Below, one piece after another: positions 1 to 6,253 of a stretch of 64,000 nt of DNA. The position numbers and the translations under genes were made by a program. The DNA is taken from assembly GCA_016795325.1 (NCBI GenBank), contig JAEUHY010000059.1:248001-312000 (forward strand). The letters are read 5' to 3'. How positions within the stretch are numbered: the stretch's first letter is position 1; each line of letters opens with the position of its first letter. The notes below the pieces were generated by a model. That model searched no databases, had not been told where the DNA came from, and saw only the letters and a list, made by a program, of their open reading frames with translations. This stretch comes from Planctomycetota bacterium. GTDB taxonomy: Bacteria; Planctomycetota; UBA1135; GCA-002686595.

Positions 1-1
1 C

Positions 2-77
<76 letters not shown>

Positions 78-82
78 CTCAG

Positions 83-119
83 CCGCAAGCCGCGCACGAA
101 TGCGCGGCTTGCGGTGTTT
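83..119 (+). terminator. Intrinsic terminator of tRNA-Lys
   Basis: A perfect 14-bp stem (ccgcaagccgcgca / tgcgcggcttgcgg) with a CGAA tetraloop begins six bases after the tRNA CCA and is followed by tgttt. Its position and strength fit a Rho-independent terminator. Convergent pepP ends 91 bp further on, so it may serve both strands. Confidence 0.85.
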
Positions 120-209
120 CTGCCCGGTCCGCCGCGCGCTCTGCCCGGCTCTCTGCCCGCCAGCGCAGAGGTCCGACCGTGTCTGGCGCCGTTGGAGCGC
201 GCCGCACGC

Positions 210-1562
210 TCACGCGCTGTGCAGCGCCTCGCGACGCAGCTCTTCGAGCGCGTCGGCCTGCTTGGGAATCGCGGCCGTCAAGACTTCGGATCCACCGGCG
301 GTGACGAGCACGTCGTCCTCGATGCGGATGCCGATGCCGCGCCAGCGCGGCTCGACGGAGGCTTCGTCCGGCGCGACGTACAGGCCGGGCTCGACCGTGA
401 TCACCATGCCCGGCTCGAGCGCGCGCGACGCACCGTCGCGCACGTACGCGCCGCCGTCGTGCACGTCCAGGCCGAGCCAATGGCTCGTGCGGTGCATGTA
501 GAAGCGCTTGTACGAACCAGAGGCGAGCGCCTCGTCCACGCTTTCGGGCAGCAGCTTGTGCTCGCACAGGCCTTCCACCAACGCGCGCAACGCGCACTGG
601 TGGATCTGATCGATCGTCGTTCCCGTTCGCACGATGGCGAGCGCCGCCAACTGCGCGCGCAGCACGACGTCGTACAGCGCGCGTTGTTCGGCGGAGAAAC
701 GACGCCCCACCGGAAAGGTGCGCGTGACATCGCACGCGTAGTGCTCGAACTCCGCGCCGGCGTCGATCAGCAGCAGCTCGCCGTCAGCGAGCGGCGCGTC
801 GTTCTCGACGTAGTGCAACACGCACGCGTTCGCGCCGCCGGCGACGATCGAGTTGTAGGCGGGCGCGTCGGCGCCCAGGCGCCGGAACTCGTACTCCAGG
901 CGCGCCTCGACCTCGCGTTCGTTGACGCCAGGGCGCGCGATGCGCAGCGCCGCGGCGTGTCCCGCGGCCGTGATCTCCGCCGCGCGCCGCATCGCGGACA
1001 GCTCCGCCGCGTCCTTGAACAGGCGCGCTTCGTGGAGCAGCGGCGCGGTGTCGACGATCTCCTGCGGCCAGGGCAGGGGCGAACGCGGTTTGGCGCGCAT
1101 GCGCGTGAGCGTCGCGAGCACCTCGGCGTCGTTGGCGGCGTCGACGCCCGTGCGGTAGCACAGCTGCGTGCAGCCCTCGAGCAGCGTCGGCAGCTCCTTC
1201 CAGAGTTGTTCGATCGGCCGCGCCTCGTCGACGCCCAGCGCCTCGCAGGCGCGCTCGACGCCCAGGCGCAAACCGCTCCAGATTTCCTGCTCGCGGTCGC
1301 GCGGACGCAGGAACAGCACGCTGCGCGCCGCTCGTTCGCCGACCTTGGGCAGCAGGAGCAGCGCCGCGTGCGGCTCGCCGAAGCCCGTCAAGCGCCAGAA
1401 GTCGCTGTCGGGCCGGTAGCGGTGTTCGGTGTCGGCGTTGCGCGCCTTGGGCCGCGCGGCGGGGATCAGCGCCGCGGCCTGACGCGCCGAGAGGGTCTCG
1501 AGGATCTGTTGGCGGCGCGCGCGATACGGCGCCGTGCGCGAGGGTTCGTAACGGTGGAGCAT
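210..1562 (-). CDS. pepP: Xaa-Pro aminopeptidase (M24B)
   Basis: This 450-residue cytosolic metallopeptidase removes N-terminal residues that precede proline. The C-terminal 'pita-bread' domain shows the five metal ligands in order: Asp in LLIDAG (about 265), Asp in CDVTRT (about 278), His in SHWLGLDVHD (about 360), Glu in VEPGLY (about 390) and Glu in IEDDV (about 415). The N-terminal part carries the family-typical RYRPDSDFWRLTGF segment, which supports the ATG at 1562; the frame stays open further upstream but overlaps the next gene. Length matches PepP of other bacteria. It lies 32 bp downstream of a secreted-protein gene on the same strand and may be co-transcribed with it. Confidence 0.93.
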   Translation of the reverse strand: MLHRYEPSRTAPYRARRQQILETLSARQAAALIPAARPKARNADTEHRYRPDSDFWRLTGFGEPHAALLLLPKVGERAARSVLFLRPRDREQEIWSGLRLGVERACEALGVDEARPIEQLWKELPTLLEGCTQLCYRTGVDAANDAEVLATLTRMRAKPRSPLPWPQEIVDTAPLLHEARLFKDAAELSAMRRAAEITAAGHAAALRIARPGVNEREVEARLEYEFRRLGADAPAYNSIVAGGANACVLHYVENDAPLADGELLLIDAGAEFEHYACDVTRTFPVGRRFSAEQRALYDVVLRAQLAALAIVRTGTTIDQIHQCALRALVEGLCEHKLLPESVDEALASGSYKRFYMHRTSHWLGLDVHDGGAYVRDGASRALEPGMVITVEPGLYVAPDEASVEPRWRGIGIRIEDDVLVTAGGSEVLTAAIPKQADALEELRREALHSA

Positions 1563-1594
1563 CCGCGTCAGCGTAAGGCGCCGCGGCCCACGGC

Positions 1595-2689
1595 TCACGG
1601 ACCTCGGCGCAGGGCCCAGGCTTCGGCGGCGCCGACCAGCGCGCGCCACTTCGACTCGCGGTCCGCGCCACGCGAAAAATCCAGGCGCGTCGCGAGCGGG
1701 TGAGCGCTCGGCGCGCCGAGGGCCAGTGCTTCCCACTGCCCTCGCACGCCGACGAGCGGCTCGAGGGCGACCGCGAAGCCGCGCAGGCGCGGGAGAAGCG
1801 GATCGGCGGGGGCGCCTACGAGCACGAAGCCGTGCTGGCGAACGCGCGGCTCGAGTTCGGCCGGCCAGGTCGAGGGCCAGCTGACCATGAGCGGCGCGAA
1901 GCGTGCGTACACGCTGAGCGGCGGACCGTCGGCCGCCAATTCGAGCTCGAGCGGGAGCACGGGCGCCTCGAGCTTTTCCCAGTCGACGTAGACGCCGCGC
2001 AACTCGAAGTCGAGCGCCCGCGGGAGCGCCAAGCGGAGTTTCGCAGGACCGCCGCTCAGGTTCTCGATGTCGATCTGCACGCCGTCCTGCTCGATCGCGA
2101 CGCGCATGTCGAACCGCGCGGCGCCCAGGCGCAGCCCGTCGACGCGCATCTCGCGCCGCTCCAGTCGTCCCATGCCCAGCAAGCGTTCGCGCACGCTGCG
2201 ATCGAGCGGGGGCAGGCGCGGCGCGAGCGTCACGCCGTCGGGCAGCTGCAACTCGCCGTCGCGCCAACTCGCGCCCAGCTGCGCGTCGGGCACGCCGGGC
2301 AAGAACGCGGTCAGGAGCGCCAGGCGCTCGCTGCGCTGCTCCGCGCCGCTGGGCGCGAGCGCAAAGTGCTCCCAGGCGTCTTCGTCGCGGCCCTGCCCGA
2401 GCGCCGCCGCCGCGAGCTCGAAATGCGCTGCTGCGTCGCCGCGCGCGCGTCGAACCGCAGCTGCCCAGGCGGTCCAGTTCTGCGGCTCGTCCCAGCGCGC
2501 GGAGGCCAGCTGCTCGCGCCAGGGCGCCGTCGGAATCGCCTTGATCTCGCGTTCGGCTCCCGCAGCCCAGGCTTCGCTCGCCGGGCCGGGCGGCAGGTGG
2601 AAGTTCGTACCGCGCTCGGCGCGGTTCGCCGGCTCGCTCGGCTGGACCTGCGCGGCGAGCGCGACGACGAGAAGAGCGCAGGGCGTCAC
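1595..2689 (-). CDS. Secreted protein of unknown function
   Basis: The 364-residue product starts with a short hydrophobic signal-like segment (MTPCALLVVALAAQ) and is probably exported. The middle is helical and Ala/Arg-rich and mentions no recognisable motif. The C-terminal 200 residues look like alternating beta strands (DIENLSGGPAKLRLALPRAL, LPLELELAADGPPL). I do not recognise the family. It precedes pepP in the same direction by 32 bp. Its 5' end faces the UPF0434 gene across 126 bp, which must hold divergent promoters. Confidence 0.75.
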   Translation of the reverse strand: MTPCALLVVALAAQVQPSEPANRAERGTNFHLPPGPASEAWAAGAEREIKAIPTAPWREQLASARWDEPQNWTAWAAAVRRARGDAAAHFELAAAALGQGRDEDAWEHFALAPSGAEQRSERLALLTAFLPGVPDAQLGASWRDGELQLPDGVTLAPRLPPLDRSVRERLLGMGRLERREMRVDGLRLGAARFDMRVAIEQDGVQIDIENLSGGPAKLRLALPRALDFELRGVYVDWEKLEAPVLPLELELAADGPPLSVYARFAPLMVSWPSTWPAELEPRVRQHGFVLVGAPADPLLPRLRGFAVALEPLVGVRGQWEALALGAPSAHPLATRLDFSRGADRESKWRALVGAAEAWALRRGP

Positions 2690-2815
2690 AGACGGCTATC
2701 GTGACGGCCTGCGCGCCACGCCGTCAATCGCGCAACTTGTGCGCGGGGCGACGGGCTTGGTACACCCGCGCGCCCGGCACCGCCGCCCGCGCTCTCCAAC
2801 GCATCGAGCCTCTCC

Positions 2816-3064
2816 GTGATCGACAAGGAACTTCTCCAGATCCTCGCCTGCCCCCAGACGCACCAGTCGCTGGCGCTGGCCGACGCGGCCGTCCTCGCGC
2901 GCGTCAACGCGGCGATCGAGGCGGGCCGTCAGAACAACGTCGGCGGCAAGCCGGTGAGCGAGAAGCTCGCCGAAGGCTTGGTGCGGGAGGACCGCAAGGT
3001 CGTGTACCCGGTGCGCGACGGCATCCCGGTGCTGCTCGTCGACGAAGGGCTCGCGCTCCCGTAG
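2816..3064 (+). CDS. UPF0434/Trm112-family small protein
   Basis: The 82-residue protein opens with DKELLQILACPQT and ends with VYPVRDGIPVLLVDEG, the hallmark ends of UPF0434 (YcaR-like) proteins related to the methyltransferase partner Trm112. In most relatives the first zinc-ribbon knuckle reads CPxC; here it is CPQT and no second Cys pair is visible, so zinc binding is probably lost. A central insertion (about residues 22-50) lengthens it relative to the usual 60 residues. Start is GTG. It is followed 13 bp later by the EboE-like gene and probably shares its transcript. Confidence 0.88.
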   Translation: MIDKELLQILACPQTHQSLALADAAVLARVNAAIEAGRQNNVGGKPVSEKLAEGLVREDRKVVYPVRDGIPVLLVDEGLALP

Positions 3065-3077
3065 CGCGGGCGCCGCG

Positions 3078-4277
3078 ATGCGCTTCGTCCACCGCGCGCA
3101 CCCCGGCCGCTGCGTGCGGCTCGCCTACTGCCTCAACGTGCATCCGGCGGCCTCGTTGGCGGAGTTCCGGCGCGGGCTGGAGACCGTCGCAACGCCGCTG
3201 CGCGAGCGACTGGCGCCGTCCGAGCCGTTCGGGCTCGGCATGTACCTCTCCGCGCAGGTCGCGCGCGAGTTGCTCGAAACGCCCGGCGAACTCGAGCGCC
3301 TGCGCGCGGAGTTCGCGCAGCGCGAGTTCGATCCGTTCACCTACAACGCCTTCCCGCACGGGGGATTCGGCGAGAGCGGACTCAAAGCCCGCGTGTTCGA
3401 GCCCGTGTGGTGGGACGCCGCACGCAGCCGCTACACGCTCGACGTGGCGCGCATCGCGTGCGCGTTGCGCACGTCGCCGGGCCCGCTCTCGATCTCGACG
3501 CACACCGGCGCGCACTCGAGTGCGCTGGGCGCGCACACGCGAGCTCAGCGCATCGCCGAGTGCGGCGAGAGTTGGCGCCGCGTCGCGCGCGAGCTCGCCG
3601 AACTCGGCGCCGAGCACGTGAGCATCGCGCTCGAGCCCGAACCGGATTCGCTGCTGGGGAGCGTGGCCGAACTCGCCGCGCAGGGCCCGCGTGTCGACGG
3701 GTTCGGCGCGTGCCTCGACACCTGCCACGCGGCGGTGATGTTCGAACCCGCGCGCGACACGGTCGAGCGCGCGCTGAGTTTTGGCCGCGGCCTCGCGAAG
3801 CTGCAGTTCACCAGCGCGCTCGCGCTGCGCGACCCGGCGCGCAACACGCGTGGGCGCGAGGCCTTGCTCGCGCTGGACGAGCCGCGTTACCTGCACCAGC
3901 TGACCGCGCGCGCCGAAGACGGCTCGCTGGCGCTCGTGTCGGACCTCGACCGTGCCGGGGCGCGTTTCGCGGCGGGGGAGCGGGCGCTGGCGACCGCCGA
4001 AGAATGGCGTTGCCACTTCCACGTGCCCGTGGACCTGGAGGGGCTCGGGGCGCTGGGCCTCGAGGTCACCAGCGCGTTCGCCGACGAGGCCCTGGAGTGC
4101 GTCCTCGCCCAGCCGGAGCGTTGGCAGGGCGGGGAATTGCATCTGGAGGTCGAGACCTACACCTGGTCGATCCTCCCCGGCCTGGCCCGCGGCCCCGGCG
4201 ACCTGGTGGACGGGCTCGAGCGCGAGTACCGGCACGTGATCGAGCGGCTCTCGCGCGCGGGCTGGCGGAGTGGTTGA
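3078..4277 (+). CDS. eboE: EboE-like TIM-barrel protein, solitary
   Basis: The 399-residue product resembles EboE, the sugar-phosphate-isomerase-like member of the ebo cluster implicated in moving or processing secondary metabolites across the cell envelope. Visible family features are RLAYCLNVHP at residues 14-23, the FDPFTYNAFPHGGF segment near 85-98, a barrel core with SIALEPEPDS, and the acidic/His segments CLDTCHAAVMF and VSDLDRAG. EboA, B, C, D and F are absent from this window, so the protein stands alone apart from the small UPF0434 gene before it. The ATG start leaves a 13-bp gap. Substrate unknown. Confidence 0.8.
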   Translation: MRFVHRAHPGRCVRLAYCLNVHPAASLAEFRRGLETVATPLRERLAPSEPFGLGMYLSAQVARELLETPGELERLRAEFAQREFDPFTYNAFPHGGFGESGLKARVFEPVWWDAARSRYTLDVARIACALRTSPGPLSISTHTGAHSSALGAHTRAQRIAECGESWRRVARELAELGAEHVSIALEPEPDSLLGSVAELAAQGPRVDGFGACLDTCHAAVMFEPARDTVERALSFGRGLAKLQFTSALALRDPARNTRGREALLALDEPRYLHQLTARAEDGSLALVSDLDRAGARFAAGERALATAEEWRCHFHVPVDLEGLGALGLEVTSAFADEALECVLAQPERWQGGELHLEVETYTWSILPGLARGPGDLVDGLEREYRHVIERLSRAGWRSG

Positions 4278-4388
4278 CACCCTCGGTGGGCGCCGCTATC
4301 TTCCGCGCCCCTTGCAACGCTCTGGGCGGCTCGCGCCGACCGGGTGGAGCAGGCAGCGGGTTCGCCCGCTGACGCCAGTGCATCGGCT

Positions 4389-4466
4389 GGCCCCATCGTC
4401 TAGCCCGGCCTAGGACACCAGGTTTTCATCCTGGCGACAGGGGTTCAAATCCCCTTGGGGTCACCA
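4389..4466 (+). tRNA. tRNA-Glu (anticodon TTC)
   Basis: Acceptor strands ggcccca and tggggtc pair with one G-T wobble and are followed by A and encoded CCA. The anticodon arm ccagg-ttttcat-cctgg carries TTC, and the T-loop is ttcaaat. Directly after the CCA begins the short element described at 4467-4614. Confidence 0.95.
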
Positions 4467-4614
4467 CCTTCGCTCCGCGCGCGCGGAGCGCGCGGGAGCG
4501 ATGTGGCGACCCCTGCGGGGATTTTTCCGCGCGCGCTTCGCGGCGCGGGGGTCCCCTAAAAACGACGCCAAGGCGTCGTTTTTTCGCCGCGCAGCGCGGC
4601 GAACGGGGCTTACC
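4467..4614 (+). mobile_element. Short tRNA-3'-end-linked element, copy A (proposed)
   Basis: This 148-bp stretch lies between the CCA of tRNA-Glu and a second, truncated copy of the tRNA-Glu 3' end. It begins CCTTC, holds a cgctccgc/gcggagcg hairpin, the 18-nt hairpin ACGACGCCAAGGCGTCGT, another stem tcgccgc/gcggcga, and ends CGGGGCTTACC. The same order of signals, with the identical 18-mer and terminal 11-mer, follows tRNA-Leu at 28955-29122 on the other strand. No protein is encoded. The element interpretation is inference; decayed tRNA duplication is the main alternative. Confidence 0.5.
4558..4584 (+). terminator. Intrinsic terminator of tRNA-Glu
   Basis: An A-run leads into the stem acgacgcc, loop aa, ggcgtcgt and a T-run of six, giving a strong bidirectional Rho-independent terminator. 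The 18-nt hairpin is identical to those downstream of tRNA-Leu, which lack the T-run. Confidence 0.85.
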
Positions 4615-4628
4615 TCCTTGGGGTCACC
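4615..4628 (+). repeat. Duplicated 3' end of tRNA-Glu
   Basis: Bases 4616-4628 (ccttggggtcacc) exactly repeat the acceptor-stem end of tRNA-Glu at 4453-4465. The copy directly abuts the 11-mer CGGGGCTTACC. It is far too short to be a tRNA and looks like an attachment-type direct repeat or the stump of a lost tRNA copy. Confidence 0.6.
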
Positions 4629-4653
4629 CCCGGCGCGCTTCGCTCGCCGGGCG

Positions 4654-4682
4654 GCCGATGTAGCTCGCTGGGCAGAGCGGCG
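4654..4682 (+). other. tRNA 5'-half-like fragment
   Basis: The sequence gccgatgtagctcgctgggcagagc resembles the acceptor strand and D-arm of a tRNA (tRNA-Thr genes often start GCCGATGTAGCTC); the gctc/gagc D-stem is intact. No anticodon arm, T-arm or matching 3' acceptor strand follows; the sequence runs into G/C-rich low-complexity DNA instead. I read it as the 5' remnant of a broken tRNA gene. Confidence 0.5.
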
Positions 4683-4734
4683 CCCAAAGCCAGCGCCGCA
4701 GGCCGGCGCGCGCGCGCGAAGCCGCGCGCCGCCG

Positions 4735-5010
4735 AGAGCCGCGCAGAGCAAGCGAGCCGCGAGCAGAGCGCGCCCCGAGCGAGCGCGAAGCAAGCGAGCG
4801 CGAAGCAAGCGAGCGCGAAGCAAGCAAGCGCGAAGCAAGCAAGCAAGCGCGAAGCAAGCAAGCGAGCGCGAAGCAAGCAAGCGAGCGCGAAGCAAGCAAG
4901 CGAGCGAGCGCGCAGCAAGCAAGCGAGCGAGCAGCGAGCGCGGGCAGCAGCGAGCGCGCCCCGAGCGAGCGCGCCCCGAGCGAGCGCGCCCCGAGCGAGC
5001 GCGCACGCAG
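4735..5010. repeat. AAGC/GAGC low-complexity tract
   Basis: From about 4735 the + strand consists almost entirely of aagc, gagc and gcgc blocks, first as variable units of the type gcgcgaagcaagc(aagc)n(gagc)n, then as four units close to gagcgcgccccgagc. It starts just after the broken tRNA fragment and stops about 25 bp before the truncated xerC copy. Several frames are open through it but encode only Arg/Ser/Lys/Ala repeats with no start signals, so I do not call a gene. Slipped-strand expansion is the likely origin. Confidence 0.85.
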
Positions 5011-5034
5011 AGCGCCCCAAGAACGAAGAGCTAG

Positions 5035-5547
5035 TCAGGCGTGCGGGTGCGAGCGTTCGTAGACCTCGCGCAGCCGTTCGATCGAGACGTGGGTGTAGAT
5101 CTGGGTGGTGGTCAGGCGGCCGCCGCGGGCGTTGAGGAAGATGGCGCGCCCGTCGCGTGGGGCGGGGCGTAGTGGGTCGGCGAGGTGGGTGGTGAGGGCT
5201 TCGCGCGCCTTGGCGCCCACGGCCACGAGGCGGTCCTTGCGGCCCTTGCCGCGCACGCGCGCGATGCCGCGTTGCAGGTCGAGATCGGCGAGGTCGAGCG
5301 CGGCGGTTTCCGCGGCGCGTGAGCCGGCCGAGTAGATGAACTCGAGCAGCGCGCGGTTGCGGCGCCCGAGTGGACGCGTGGTGTCGCAGCTCTCGATCAG
5401 GCGCTCGCACTCCGGAGCGGAGAGCGCGCCGGGGAGGCGGCGTGGAGTTTTGGACGCGCGCAGTCCGCGGCCGGGGTGGGCCGTCAACTCGGCGCGCTCG
5501 ACCTGGGCCGAGCTCTTGCGCCGCGTCTTCGCCGTCGACGTCCTCAC
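5035..5547 (-). pseudogene. Truncated, internally deleted xerC copy
   Basis: From 5035 to 5503 this frame is a second copy of the C-terminal two thirds of the xerC gene at 8389-9315, about 95 % identical by eye with mostly synonymous differences. Relative to the intact gene it lacks exactly 162 bp (54 codons) between two ggtggtcagg repeats, which removes the HxxR box and the LGHAH histidine but keeps the first Arg (SAGSR), GKGRKDR and the TQIYTHV tyrosine. The N-terminal core-binding domain is missing; codons upstream of 5503 are unrelated and come from the antisense of a transposase relic. A recombinase without HxxR should be inactive. Confidence 0.88.
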
Positions 5548-5708
5548 CTGCCCTTGACGAGAGCGGACCCCGCCGCCTCATCGCACAGCTCACAGACCCA
5601 ATCGTCCTACGCAAGATCCTCGCGCATCTCGGCCACCCGACCGAGCCGGCACGCCCCGCACCGAGACTTGTTTCAGGGCGCGCGCCCGAACTGCTCGACT
5701 TCGCCTGA
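5504..5708 (+). pseudogene. IS91-type transposase, 3' remnant
   Basis: Reading + strand, 5504-5554 encodes WAELLRRVFAVDVLTCP, and after a one-base frame change RRLIAQLTDPIVLRKILAH then LGHPTEPARP up to a stop at 5708. These match in order the conserved C-terminus of IS91-family (Y2) transposases, where a CPxCGG zinc knuckle joins the two blocks; here the knuckle is destroyed at the frameshift. The catalytic part is absent. Its 5' limit is the exact point at which xerC homology stops, so this is a recombination scar. Family assignment is from recall of the motif. Confidence 0.75.
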
Positions 5709-6253
5709 GCCGTCGCTCGTTGCTCGCCGAGCACGCTCCTCGCCCGCAACCCGCGCCGGCGACGGAACTCGGTCGTATCCAATGCGCCCGCACCACCGCC
5801 CCAGCGGACCTCGCGAGCATGCAAGCCCGACCCACCGACGCTCCGGCTGAGCTCGGGAGGCCACTTGACGGATCCAACCGCCGTGGCGAACGTCCGTCTC
5901 GCGGTCGGCGACGACCAGCTTCGGCGGAAGTCATCCGCTTGGAGTTCCGCAAGTCGTCCCGGGCCGAACCGCGACGCCGATCAGCGCGCTTCGGGCGGAG
6001 TCGTGGCGTACGCCGCCGCCGCTGCGCTCGTGCGCGCCCGGTGGCCTCTGAGAAGTTTCCGAGCATGGCGCCTTCTGTGACCTGGGGCTCCGCCGTGCCT
6101 AACGCTTGCGCACAGGGCCTTGCCGCTTGCGCCCTCTGCGCTTTCGAAGCGCCGCTCGGCGCGAGCCCGGCTGCGGACCTACCTTTCTCACAAGCGCGGA
6201 AGCTCCATGGCCAGGGAGTGCGAGTTGCCGCCGGCCAAGTCGAAATCCACGCC
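5709..6253. other. Non-coding stretch between scar and secreted-protein gene
   Basis: No credible gene is seen on either strand: open frames here are Arg/Ala/Ser-rich and lack family motifs. The first part may be the non-coding end of the IS91-type element whose gene stump ends at 5708. The last 60 bp must contain the promoter of the secreted propeller gene, but no clear -35/-10 pair stands out. Confidence 0.5.

Noticed and set aside
3078..4277. Complete ebo biosynthetic cluster
   Set aside because: Only the EboE-like gene is present; neighbours are unrelated.
4735..5010. CRISPR-like repetitive region
   Set aside because: Units are 4-16 bp blocks without spacers of constant length and no cas genes are in the window; it is low-complexity DNA.
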